Source: Micromonospora humi | GTDB lineage: Bacteria; Actinomycetota; Actinomycetes; Mycobacteriales; Micromonosporaceae | Length of the DNA stretch: 64,000 nt | Reading direction: 5' to 3' | Assembly (NCBI RefSeq): GCF_900090105.1 | Contig: NZ_FMDM01000003.1 | Span: forward strand, 434,001-498,000 | Shown: in pieces, positions 40,696-49,053 of the stretch | Layout: every line of letters begins with the position of its first letter | Position numbering within the stretch: position 1 is the stretch's first letter | Program-made: the position numbers and the translations under genes | The notes under the pieces: generated by a model | What the model was told of the DNA's origin: nothing | Databases searched by the model: none | The model's input: the letters and a program-made list of their open reading frames with translations, nothing else

Positions 40696-43395
40696 GTGAC
40701 AGCTACGACGCCGCGCCTGCTCCTCGTCGACGGACACTCCCTGGCATACCGGGCCTTCTTCGCCCTGCCGGTGGAAAACTTCTCCACCACCACGGGGCAG
40801 CCGACAAACGCCGTCTACGGCTTCACCTCCATGTTGATCAACGTGCTGCGCGACGAGCAGCCCACCCACATCGTGGTCGCGTTCGACGTCTCCCGCCGCT
40901 CCTTCCGCACCGACAAATACGCGGAGTACAAGGCCGGCCGCAGCGAGACCCCGACCGACTTCAAGGGCCAGGTGAGCCTGGTCAAGGAGGTCCTGGCCGC
41001 ATTGCGGGTGCCGGTGGTGGAGAAGGAGGGCTACGAGGCCGACGACGTCATCGCCACGCTCGCCTGCCAGGCCCGCGACCAGGGCATGGACGTGCTGATC
41101 ACCACCGGCGACCGGGACGCGTTCCAGCTCGTCGGCGACCAGGTCACCGTGCTCTACCCGCGCAAGGGCGTCTCCGACCTGGCCCGGATGGACCCGGCGG
41201 CGGTCGAGGCGAAGTACGGCGTCACCCCCGGTCGCTACCGCGACCTGGCCGCGCTGGTCGGCGAGACCAGCGACAACCTGCCGGGCGTCCCCGGCGTCGG
41301 CCCGAAGACCGCGGCCAAGTGGATCAACCTCTACGAGGGCGTCGAGGGCGTGGTGGCCCGCGCCGACGAGATCAAGGGCAAGGCCGGCGACAGCCTGCGC
41401 GAGCGGCTCTCCGACGTGATCCGCAACTACGAGATCAACCGCCTGGTCACCGACCTGGAGCTGCCGGTGCGCCCGGAGGACGCCCGCTGGCAGGGCTGGG
41501 ACCGGGAGGCCGTGCACCAGGTCTTCGACACGCTCCAGTTCCGCATCCTGCGCGACCGGCTCTACCAATACCTGGAGGCCGTCGAGCCGGAGGCCGAGGC
41601 GGGCTTCGAGCTGGCCGGCGAGGTGCTGACCGAGCCGGGTGCGCTCGCCGGCTGGCTGGACACGCACGCTGCGGCGGGCGCGCCGGTCGGGCTGGCCGTC
41701 ACGCTCGACACCGGCCCCAACCGTCGGCACACCGCGACCGTGACCGGGATGGCGCTGGCCACCGCCGGTGGCGCGGCCGCCTGGTTCGACCCGGCCCGGC
41801 TGGAGGCCGGTGACGAGGCCGCGCTGGCCGGCTGGCTGGCCGACGCCGCGCGTCCCAAGGTGCTGCACGACAGCAAGCCGGCTGTGCTGGCGTTCGCCGC
41901 GCACGGCTGGGATCTGCAGGGCATCGCCCGCGACACCCAGATCGCCGCCTACCTGGCCCGCCCCGACCAGCGCTCCTACGACCTCACCGACCTGGCTCTG
42001 CGTTACCTGCACCGGGAGCTGCGTGTCGACGCGCCGGAGACCGGCCAGCTCACCCTGGACGGCCTCGGCGACGAGGGCGCGGCCGAGCAGAACCTCATGC
42101 TCCAGGCCCGGGCCACCCTCGACCTGGCCGACGCGATCGACGCCGAGCTGTCCCGCGACGGCGAGCAGTCCGCCCGGCTGATGGCCGAGGTGGAGCTGCC
42201 GCTGATGCGGGTGCTCGCCGAGATGGAGCGCACCGGCATCGCCGCCGACACCGACTACCTGTCCGAGCTGGAGGCGCACTTCGCCGCCGAGGTGAAGGCC
42301 GCCGCGCAGGGCGCCTACGAGGTGGTCGGCCGGGAGTTCAACCTGGGCTCGCCCAAGCAGTTGCAGGAGATCCTCTTCACCGAGCTGGGCCTGCCCAAGA
42401 CCAAGCGGATCAAGACCGGCTACACCACCGACGCCGACGCCCTGCAGTGGCTCTACGCGCAGACCGAGCATCCGCTGCTGCACCACCTGCTGCGCCACCG
42501 TGACGTGGCCAAGCTCAAGTCGACGGTGGACGGGCTGCTCAAGTCGGTCTCCGACGACGGCCGGATCCACACCACGTTCAACCAGACCGTGGCGGCGACC
42601 GGGCGGCTCTCGTCGACCGAGCCCAACCTGCAGAACATCCCGATCCGCACCGAGGAGGGGCGGCGGATCCGGCGCGCGTTCGTCGTCGGCGAGGGCTACG
42701 AATGCCTGCTCACCGCCGACTACAGCCAGATCGAGATGCGCATCATGGCGCATCTGTCCGCCGACGAGGCGCTCGTCGAGGCGTTCAACTCGGGGCACGA
42801 CTTCCACGCCGCGACCGCCTCCTCGGTCTTCGCCGTCGAGGTCGGTCAGGTGACGGCCGACCAGCGGCGCAAGATCAAGGCGATGAACTACGGCCTGGCC
42901 TACGGGCTGAGCGCGTTCGGCCTGTCCCAGCAGCTCACCATCTCCGCCGAGGAGGCGCGCGGGCTGATGGAGAACTACTTCGCCGGGTTCGGCGGGGTCC
43001 GCGACTACCTCCACGAGGTGGTGGCCCGGGCCCGCCAGGACGGCTACACCTCCACCATCCTCGGCCGCCGCCGCTACCTGCCCGACCTGGTCAGCGACAA
43101 CCGGCAGCGCCGGGAGATGGCCGAGCGGATGGCGCTCAACGCCCCGATCCAGGGCTCGGCGGCCGACATCATCAAGGTCGCCATGCTGCGCGTCGACGCC
43201 GCGTTGCGGGCGGCGGGCCTGCGGTCCCGGATGCTGCTCCAGGTGCACGACGAGCTGGTCTTCGAGGTCGCGCCGGGGGAGCGGGAGGCGCTGGAGGTGT
43301 TGGTGCGCAAGGAGATGGGCGAGGCCCACCCGCTGTCGGTGCCGATGGAGGTGTCGGTGGGCGAGGGCCGCGACTGGAACAGCGCCGACCACTGA
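40696..43395 (+). CDS. polA: DNA polymerase I
   Basis: An 899-residue repair polymerase that removes RNA primers and fills gaps. The N-terminal 5'-3' exonuclease (about 1-300) is intact: LLLVDGHSLAYRAFFALP, EGYEADDVIATLA, ITTGDRDAFQLV, GETSDNLPGVPGVGPKTA. The middle proofreading domain is decayed: the first catalytic motif, DTE in E. coli, reads LAVTLDTGP here, as in other actinobacterial enzymes that lack 3'-5' exonuclease. The polymerase domain (about 500-899) has motif A LLTADYSQIEMRIMAHLS, motif B RRKIKAMNYGLAYGLS and motif C LLQVHDELVFEV. GTG 40696 is set by the leaderless promoter. Confidence 0.98.
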   Translation: MTATTPRLLLVDGHSLAYRAFFALPVENFSTTTGQPTNAVYGFTSMLINVLRDEQPTHIVVAFDVSRRSFRTDKYAEYKAGRSETPTDFKGQVSLVKEVLAALRVPVVEKEGYEADDVIATLACQARDQGMDVLITTGDRDAFQLVGDQVTVLYPRKGVSDLARMDPAAVEAKYGVTPGRYRDLAALVGETSDNLPGVPGVGPKTAAKWINLYEGVEGVVARADEIKGKAGDSLRERLSDVIRNYEINRLVTDLELPVRPEDARWQGWDREAVHQVFDTLQFRILRDRLYQYLEAVEPEAEAGFELAGEVLTEPGALAGWLDTHAAAGAPVGLAVTLDTGPNRRHTATVTGMALATAGGAAAWFDPARLEAGDEAALAGWLADAARPKVLHDSKPAVLAFAAHGWDLQGIARDTQIAAYLARPDQRSYDLTDLALRYLHRELRVDAPETGQLTLDGLGDEGAAEQNLMLQARATLDLADAIDAELSRDGEQSARLMAEVELPLMRVLAEMERTGIAADTDYLSELEAHFAAEVKAAAQGAYEVVGREFNLGSPKQLQEILFTELGLPKTKRIKTGYTTDADALQWLYAQTEHPLLHHLLRHRDVAKLKSTVDGLLKSVSDDGRIHTTFNQTVAATGRLSSTEPNLQNIPIRTEEGRRIRRAFVVGEGYECLLTADYSQIEMRIMAHLSADEALVEAFNSGHDFHAATASSVFAVEVGQVTADQRRKIKAMNYGLAYGLSAFGLSQQLTISAEEARGLMENYFAGFGGVRDYLHEVVARARQDGYTSTILGRRRYLPDLVSDNRQRREMAERMALNAPIQGSAADIIKVAMLRVDAALRAAGLRSRMLLQVHDELVFEVAPGEREALEVLVRKEMGEAHPLSVPMEVSVGEGRDWNSADH

Positions 43396-43408
43396 CCCGA
43401 CCCGACGC

Positions 43409-44275
43409 TCACATGCCGAGCAGCCCGGGCATCGCGTTGACCGCGCCGTGCACCACCAGCGGTGGCCACATCCGGCGGTACCGGGACCACAGGTAGCCGA
43501 GAAAGAGCCCCTGCACCCCCTGGTTGACGGCCACCGAGGCAAGGTCGGTGCCGGGGCGGCCGCTGCCCTGGATGGCGACGTGCCACGCCGCCCAGACCAG
43601 CGACGCCAGCACGATCGCCGGCCAGCGGCCCAGCAGCGACTCCCACCGGGTCTGCAACCAGCGCCGGTAGAAGACCTCCTCGAGCAGCGCGTTCACCGCG
43701 AACACCACCAGCACGGTGACGACCAGCTCGACCGGCGTGACGGTGCGCCCCCAGCCGCTGGCGGGGACCGCCAGCGGGGTCGCGTAGCTGAGCGCCAGCC
43801 ACACCGCCACCGGCAGCGCCGGCCCCCAGCGGTGGGCGGCGTCCGGCGGGGCCGGCGCGGGACGCCACCGCGGCGGCCACCGCCGGGCGACCAGGAACAC
43901 CCCGACCGGTACGCCGAGCAGCAGCACCAGCTTCACCACGGTGTACGCCGGCTCGCCACCGAGCAGCGGCATGATCGCGGCGAACGCGACGCCGGCCAGC
44001 AGCAGCGGCGTCGCCTCCCGCCACGGCGCGACCGGGTCCGGCCACCGGGGGCCTGTCGCGGGCGGGACCAGCCGGATCAGCGCGATGCCGACCAGGGCGG
44101 GGATCCACCGGTGCCACATCGGCACGGTGTCGGTGTGGTCGGCGCTGTAGCGGATGCCGGTGTTCCCGGTCAGCAGCAGCCAGAGCGCGGCGAGGCCGAT
44201 GAGCGCCAGGCCGGCCACGAGGACCAGGCGTCCGGCGCGGGGATGACGGCGGGCGGTGGGGGCGGCGGTCGTCAT
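43409..44275 (-). CDS. CPBP family intramembrane metalloprotease
   Basis: A 288-residue membrane protein with about eight hydrophobic segments. The CPBP/CAAX (Abi) motifs are NALLEEVFYRRWLQ (EExxxR), VWAAWHVAIQ in the second motif region and PLVVHGAVNAMP in the third (His and Asn). These are the metal-binding residues of Rce1-like glutamic/metallo-intramembrane proteases. Some bacterial members are linked to bacteriocin immunity or to membrane protein processing; the substrate is unknown. ATG 44275 is used; GTG 44284, three codons earlier, is possible. It is convergent with polA, 13 bases apart. Confidence 0.88.
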   Translation of the reverse strand: MTTAAPTARRHPRAGRLVLVAGLALIGLAALWLLLTGNTGIRYSADHTDTVPMWHRWIPALVGIALIRLVPPATGPRWPDPVAPWREATPLLLAGVAFAAIMPLLGGEPAYTVVKLVLLLGVPVGVFLVARRWPPRWRPAPAPPDAAHRWGPALPVAVWLALSYATPLAVPASGWGRTVTPVELVVTVLVVFAVNALLEEVFYRRWLQTRWESLLGRWPAIVLASLVWAAWHVAIQGSGRPGTDLASVAVNQGVQGLFLGYLWSRYRRMWPPLVVHGAVNAMPGLLGM

Positions 44276-44323
44276 CGCCGGCACGGTACCAACGCGGCGC
44301 GACCGGACCGCCTCCGGCGAGGC

Positions 44324-44671
44324 TCAGCCCTTGAGCGGGTCGTGGCCCCAGTTCATCAACGACCAGCGCCACCTGGTGTCCCGGACGTCGCCGGACGGGC
44401 GCTGGGCGAGGTGCCGGTGCACGTACCCGATCACCTTGCGCATGTGCTTGTAGTCGGCGGCGGTGAGCTGGTCGCGCTTGCGGCGCAGCAGGTCCACGAT
44501 CTTGCGGCCGGAGTCGTGCCCGACCGACTCGCCGCCGGAGGTGCCCGGCTTGTGCCAGCCGACGTGCTTGGACTCGTCGGTCTCCAGCCAGCGGGTCAGC
44601 TCGGCCGGCTTCATGTTCACCGCGTCGGTGAACTCCCGGTACGTCTGCTGCGGGTCCTCACTGCGGCTCAT
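44324..44671 (-). CDS. DUF3140 family protein
   Basis: A 115-residue basic soluble protein. Features shared with the DUF3140 family as I recall it are FTDAVNMKPAELTRWLETDE, ESKHVGWHK and SGRKIVDLLRRKRDQLTAAD, followed by DYKHMRKVIGYVHRHLAQRP. The C-terminal DTRWRWSLMNWGHDP is a typical end. It is probably small and DNA- or nucleoid-associated, but the function is unknown. ATG 44671 has GGAGG about eight bases upstream. Its start lies inside the end of the DUF2945 gene (14-base overlap), so the two are coupled. Confidence 0.82.
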   Translation of the reverse strand: MSRSEDPQQTYREFTDAVNMKPAELTRWLETDESKHVGWHKPGTSGGESVGHDSGRKIVDLLRRKRDQLTAADYKHMRKVIGYVHRHLAQRPSGDVRDTRWRWSLMNWGHDPLKG

Positions 44672-44876
44672 CGCGCAGCACCTCCGGTCGGTGGGCGACG
44701 TCACGCCCGGAGTCGTCGTTGGTGATCCGGTACTGCGGCTGCTCCGCGGAGGCGTTCACCGGATGCCCGCGGACGTGGGTGCGCTCGGTCAGCTTCTCCT
44801 TGACCACGCCGTACGCCCGGCCGCTGTGGCTGGCCCAGGAGACGTGGTCGCCGGCGCGGAACTCCTTCTCGGCCAT
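44658..44876 (-). CDS. DUF2945 (hypervirulence-associated, tudor-like) family protein
   Basis: A 72-residue beta-rich protein. The family pattern is FRAGDHVSWASHSGRAYGVV, then VNASAEQPQYRITNDDSGRD and VAHRPEVLR. It is a small SH3/tudor-like barrel with no assigned activity. It sits directly upstream of and overlaps the DUF3140 gene. Families of this type are often found together in actinobacteria and proteobacteria near stress genes, but that is recollection rather than something shown here. Confidence 0.82.
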   Translation of the reverse strand: MAEKEFRAGDHVSWASHSGRAYGVVKEKLTERTHVRGHPVNASAEQPQYRITNDDSGRDVAHRPEVLRDEPQ

Positions 44877-45043
44877 GCCGCCCGGTTACCCGGCGTCGGG
44901 GTCGAGTAACGGGCGGCCGGCGGCTTGGGCGACCCGCAGGTGTGCGGGGGCGTGGGTCCGGAGCCACAGGCTCAGCAGGAACGAGATGTCTTGGTGGCCC
45001 AGGGTGGGGGAGGGCGGTGCCGCACCGGGCGTGCGACGCGCGC

Positions 45044-45847
45044 TCAGGTCGCCGGCTTCTCGGCGACGAAGATGGCGGTGCCGGGGAAGAGCCGGCCGCG
45101 CAGCGGGCTCCACTGGCCCCAGATCCCCTCGTGCCCGGCCGGCCACTCCGGCTCCACCAGGTCGAGCAGGCGGAAGCCGGCGCCGACCAGTTCCCGGACC
45201 CGGTCGCCGAGCGTGCGGTGCTGTTCCACGTACGTGGCCACGCCGTGCGCGTCCTGCTCGACGTAGGGGGAGCGGTCGAAGTAGGAGTGCACGGCGGTCA
45301 GCCCGCCCTCGCCCGGGTCGTCGAGGAAGATCCAGCGCATCGGGTGGGTCACCGAGAAGACCCACCGGCCACCGGGGCGCAGCACCCGGGCCACCTCGCG
45401 CATCGCCGCCGCGGAGTCGTCCACGAACGGGATCGCGCCGAACGCGGTGCAGACCACCTCGAAGGCGGCGTCGGCGAACGGCAGGGCCAGCGCGTCGGCC
45501 TGGACCAGCGGCACGCGTACCCCGGTCCGGTCGGCGGCCTCGGCGGCGTGGCGCAACATGCCGGCGGACAGGTCCAGGGCGACCGGCCGGGCGCCCTCGG
45601 CGGCGAGCCAGCGGGCGGCGGCGGCCGCGCCGGCGCCGAGTTCGAGGACCCGCCGGCCGGTGACGTCGCCGAGCAGCCGGGCGTCGGCCTCGCGCAGACC
45701 CTCGGGGCACCAGACGAAGTCGACCTCGCCGAGGAACGTGCCGTGCTCGGCCTGGTAGGCGTCGGCGTCGGTGTCCCACCAGCCGCGGTTGGCGCGGCGG
45801 ATCTCGGCGGCGCCGACCGGCCGGCGGGTCACCCTGTCATCGTCCAC
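45044..45847 (-). CDS. Class I SAM-dependent methyltransferase
   Basis: A 267-residue methyltransferase with a Rossmann-like fold. Motif I is RRVLELGAGAAAAARWLAAE (about 66-85), motif II is ARPVALDLSAGMLRHA, motif III is VQADALALPFADAAFEVV and the post-motif is VARVLRPGGRWVFSVTHPMR. The N-terminal cap WWDTDADAYQAEHGTFLGEV is typical of an actinobacterial subgroup of Methyltransf_11 proteins with small-molecule substrates. GTG 45847 starts it. It is divergent from rpsA. Nothing nearby suggests the substrate. Confidence 0.88.
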   Translation of the reverse strand: MDDDRVTRRPVGAAEIRRANRGWWDTDADAYQAEHGTFLGEVDFVWCPEGLREADARLLGDVTGRRVLELGAGAAAAARWLAAEGARPVALDLSAGMLRHAAEAADRTGVRVPLVQADALALPFADAAFEVVCTAFGAIPFVDDSAAAMREVARVLRPGGRWVFSVTHPMRWIFLDDPGEGGLTAVHSYFDRSPYVEQDAHGVATYVEQHRTLGDRVRELVGAGFRLLDLVEPEWPAGHEGIWGQWSPLRGRLFPGTAIFVAEKPAT

Positions 45848-46209
45848 CCGTTCACGCTATGGCCGGCGGGCGTGGACGGTGCGATCGGGTCCGGCGTGTT
45901 ACGGGTGGGACCGATGTGACGGACGAGACAGCAGGGGCCCCTTACCGCGCGAAATCTCCGCTTTCGCAGCCGATGAGCTCGCACGGACCCGGGAGGGCTT
46001 GCACGCTGTGGTAATGCAGCGGGTAGGCTAGACGATGCGCTCGCGGATCGTGTGCCTCGGCAGGGAGCAGGTGCGCGGTCACCGGAGCCACTAATGATCT
46101 TCTCGCGTCGATCGTTCGGTGTGCCCGGCGGCGGATCCGTTGGCGCGGAAGAGTCACCGCGACACCCATGCCCGCTGTGACAACCCATCCGACCGGAGCA
46201 ACCGCCCAC
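45848..46209 (+). promoter_or_regulatory. rpsA upstream region with promoter and repeat remnant
   Basis: A 362-base gap. It carries a degenerate copy of the GGGGCCCCTT element (45931-45945) and a likely rpsA promoter: TTGCAC at 45999-46004 and TAGGCT at 46024-46029, with a 19-base spacer. That promoter leaves a 5' leader of about 175 bases with no obvious riboswitch; S1 leaders can be autoregulatory. Confidence 0.5.
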
Positions 46210-47703
46210 ATGACGAGCAGCATCGAGGCCACCTCGAGCGCCAACAAGGTCACGCACGACGATCTCGGCTCTGAGGAAGCATTCCTCGCCGCTATCGACG
46301 AGACCATCAAGTACTTCAACGACGGCGACATTGTCGAAGGCACCGTCGTCAAGGTCGATCGGGACGAGGTCCTGCTCGACATCGGCTACAAGACCGAGGG
46401 CGTGATCCCCTCTCGGGAGCTGTCGATCAAGCACGACGTGGACCCGGCCGAGGTGGTTTCGGTCGGCGACCACATCGAGGCCCTCGTCCTCCAGAAGGAG
46501 GACAAGGAGGGTCGGCTGATCCTCTCCAAGAAGCGGGCGCAGTACGAGCGGGCCTGGGGCACGATCGAGAAGATCAAGGACGAGGACGGCGTCGTCCGCG
46601 GCTCGGTCATCGAGGTCGTCAAGGGTGGTCTCATCCTCGACATCGGCCTGCGCGGCTTCCTGCCCGCGTCGCTGGTCGAGATGCGGCGGGTGCGTGACCT
46701 GCAGCCGTACGTCGGCCGCGAGCTCGAGGCCAAGATCATCGAGCTGGACAAGAACCGCAACAACGTGGTCCTGTCCCGCCGGGCCTGGCTGGAGCAGACG
46801 CAGTCCGAGGTGCGCACCGAGTTCCTCAACAAGCTGCAGAAGGGCCAGGTCCGCAAGGGCGTCGTCTCGTCGATCGTCAACTTCGGCGCGTTCGTCGACC
46901 TGGGTGGCGTGGACGGCCTCGTGCACGTCTCCGAGCTGTCCTGGAAGCACATCGACCACCCGTCCGAGGTCGTCGAGGTGGGCCAGGAGGTCGAGGTCGA
47001 GGTCCTGGACGTCGACCTGGACCGCGAGCGGGTCTCGCTGTCGCTGAAGGCGACCCAGGAGGACCCGTGGCGTCAGTTCGCCCGCACCCACGCGATCCAG
47101 CAGATCGTGCCGGGTAAGGTCACCAAGCTGGTGCCGTTCGGCGCGTTCGTCCGGGTGGACGACGGCATCGAGGGCCTGGTCCACATCTCCGAGCTGGCCG
47201 AGCGCCACGTGGAGATCCCGGAGCAGGTCGTGCAGGTCGGCTCCGAGGTCATGGTCAAGGTCATCGACATCGACCTGGAGCGTCGCCGGATCTCGCTGTC
47301 GCTCAAGCAGGCCAACGAGGGCTTCGTCGAGGGCGAGGAGCACTTCGACCCGACCCTCTACGGCATGGCTGCCACGTACGACAACGAGGGCAACTACATC
47401 TACCCCGAGGGCTTCGACCCGGAGACGGGCGAGTGGCTCGAGGGCTACGACAAGCAGCGGGAGACCTGGGAGAACCAGTACGCCGAGGCGCGTCAGCGTT
47501 GGGAGGCCCACACCAAGCAGGTGCAGACCTCCCGCGCCGCCGACGCCGAGGCCGCTGCCAACCCGGCTCCGCCCGCCAGCGCGTCGACCACCTCGACCTC
47601 GACCTCGTCGGCCCCGAGCCGTCAGGCCGAGGAGCCGGCCGGCACGCTGGCCACCGACGAGGCGCTCGCCGCGCTGCGGGAGAAGCTCGCCGGCGGCAAG
47701 TGA
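46210..47703 (+). CDS. rpsA: 30S ribosomal protein S1
   Basis: A 497-residue RNA-binding ribosomal protein needed for initiation on many mRNAs. Four S1 domains lie at about 35-105, 120-190, 205-275 and 290-365. Repeated S1 blocks include GDIVEGTVVKVDRDEVLLDI, RKGVVSSIVNFGAFVDLGGV and GKVTKLVPFGAFVRVDDGIE. The C-terminal tail is acidic and Ser/Thr/Ala-rich, as in other actinobacterial S1 proteins, which have fewer repeats than the six of E. coli. ATG 46210 (MTSSIEATSS) is the usual actinobacterial start. A hairpin terminator follows. Confidence 0.98.
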   Translation: MTSSIEATSSANKVTHDDLGSEEAFLAAIDETIKYFNDGDIVEGTVVKVDRDEVLLDIGYKTEGVIPSRELSIKHDVDPAEVVSVGDHIEALVLQKEDKEGRLILSKKRAQYERAWGTIEKIKDEDGVVRGSVIEVVKGGLILDIGLRGFLPASLVEMRRVRDLQPYVGRELEAKIIELDKNRNNVVLSRRAWLEQTQSEVRTEFLNKLQKGQVRKGVVSSIVNFGAFVDLGGVDGLVHVSELSWKHIDHPSEVVEVGQEVEVEVLDVDLDRERVSLSLKATQEDPWRQFARTHAIQQIVPGKVTKLVPFGAFVRVDDGIEGLVHISELAERHVEIPEQVVQVGSEVMVKVIDIDLERRRISLSLKQANEGFVEGEEHFDPTLYGMAATYDNEGNYIYPEGFDPETGEWLEGYDKQRETWENQYAEARQRWEAHTKQVQTSRAADAEAAANPAPPASASTTSTSTSSAPSRQAEEPAGTLATDEALAALREKLAGGK

Positions 47704-47754
47704 CCGGTCGCTGACGCCGGTTCCGTCCGTACGGACGAACCAGCTCTGACCGAC

Positions 47755-47803
47755 GGGCCCCGTCCCCGCGTTCCGCACCAGCGGAGCGCCGGGGGCGGGG
47801 CCC
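47755..47803 (+). terminator. rpsA terminator hairpin
   Basis: GGGCCCCGTCCCCG (47755-47768) pairs with CGGGGGCGGGGCCC (47790-47803), one G-T wobble, enclosing a secondary TTCCGC/GCGGA hairpin. It lies about 50 bases after the rpsA stop. Confidence 0.7.
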
Positions 47804-47866
47804 GCTGTCGTTCCGGTCCGGCGCGGCCGGTTTGGCGCGGGCAGGGCGATCGGGTTGACTGTCCGG

Positions 47867-49045
47867 ATGCTGAAGGTGGGGCTGACCGGCGGGATCGGGT
47901 CCGGCAAGAGCGCGGTGGCGAGCCGCCTCGCGGCGCTCGGCGCGGTGGTCGTCGACTCGGACCGGATCGCCCGCGCGGTGGTCGCCCCCGGCACCGAGGG
48001 CCTGGCCGAGGTGGTCGCCGCGTTCTCCGACCGGGTGCTCGGCGACGACGGCGCCCTGGACCGGGCCGCGCTGGGCGCCCTGGTCTTCGGCGACGAGGCG
48101 GCGCGCCGCCGGCTGGAGGCGATCACCCACCCCCGGGTACGCGCGCGGGCGGCCGAGCTGGTCGCCGCCGCGCCCGCCGACGCGGTGGTGGTCAACGACG
48201 TGCCGCTGCTGGTCGAGGTGGGTCTCGCGCCGACGTACCACCTGGTGCTCGTGGTGCAGACGGCGGTGCCGACCCGGTTGGCGCGGTTGTCGCGCGACCG
48301 GGGCATGGACCCGGCGGAGGCCGAGCGGCGGATCGCCGCGCAGGCCGACGACGCCCGCCGGGAGGCGGCGGCGGACGTGCTGCTCGTCAACGACGGCACG
48401 CGGTCGGAGCTGCACGACACGGTGGACGACCTCTGGCGGGACCGGCTGCTGCCCTACGAACGCAACGTCCGCGAGCGGCACGCGGTCCGGCCCGACCGCC
48501 CGGCGCTCGCCGAGCCCGACCCGACCTGGCCCGCGCAGTACGCCCGGCTGGCCGCCCGGATCCGGCACGCGGCCGGCGGTGACCTCCGGGTCGACCACGT
48601 CGGCTCCACCGCCGTGCCCGGCCTGACCGCGCCGGACGTCATCGACATCCAACTGACCGTGCCCTCGCTCGCGGAGGCGGACGGCCCACTCGCCGACCGG
48701 TTGGCCGAGGCGGGCTTTCCCCGGCTGCCCGGTGAGTGGTGGGACGCGCCGCGCCGCGTCGACCGCGTGCACTGGGCGAAGCGGGTGCACGCCGGCGCCG
48801 ACCCGGGCCGGCCGGTGCTCCTGCACCTGCGGGTCGCCGGCTCGGCCGGCTGGCGCCACGCGTTGCTGATGCGCGACCACCTGCGCGCCGACCCGGCGCT
48901 GCGGGCCGCCTACCTGCAGGTCAAGCGCGACCTGGTGGCCACCGCGCCGGAGAGCGCCGAGCGGGGCACGCTCGCCGACCCCTGGTTCGACGAGGAGCAC
49001 CTGCGGGCCGAGGAGTGGGCCGCGCAGACCGGCTGGCGACCCTGA
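47867..49045 (+). CDS. coaE: Dephospho-CoA kinase fused to a GrpB/UPF0157 domain
   Basis: A 392-residue fusion. Residues 1 to about 200 are dephospho-CoA kinase, the last step of CoA synthesis: P-loop GLTGGIGSGKSAVASRLAAL, VVDSDRIARAVV, ITHPRVRARAAE and VVNDVPLLVEVGL. Residues about 215-385 form a GrpB (UPF0157) nucleotidyltransferase-like domain, with VDHVGSTAVPGLTAPDVIDI and YLQVKRDLVA. The fusion is standard in actinobacteria and the role of the GrpB part is unknown. ATG 47867 is preferred to a TTG 12 bases earlier. It is convergent with the next gene, whose stop is only eight bases away. Confidence 0.95.
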   Translation: MLKVGLTGGIGSGKSAVASRLAALGAVVVDSDRIARAVVAPGTEGLAEVVAAFSDRVLGDDGALDRAALGALVFGDEAARRRLEAITHPRVRARAAELVAAAPADAVVVNDVPLLVEVGLAPTYHLVLVVQTAVPTRLARLSRDRGMDPAEAERRIAAQADDARREAAADVLLVNDGTRSELHDTVDDLWRDRLLPYERNVRERHAVRPDRPALAEPDPTWPAQYARLAARIRHAAGGDLRVDHVGSTAVPGLTAPDVIDIQLTVPSLAEADGPLADRLAEAGFPRLPGEWWDAPRRVDRVHWAKRVHAGADPGRPVLLHLRVAGSAGWRHALLMRDHLRADPALRAAYLQVKRDLVATAPESAERGTLADPWFDEEHLRAEEWAAQTGWRP

Positions 49046-49053
49046 CCGGCAGG

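Noticed and set aside
39736..43542. Long minus-strand open frame of over 1200 codons opposite polA and the ABC genes
   Set aside because: It is an antisense shadow of GC-rich coding DNA. Its product is low-complexity His/Arg/Gly/Gln-rich and the plus strand encodes clear polA and ABC proteins.
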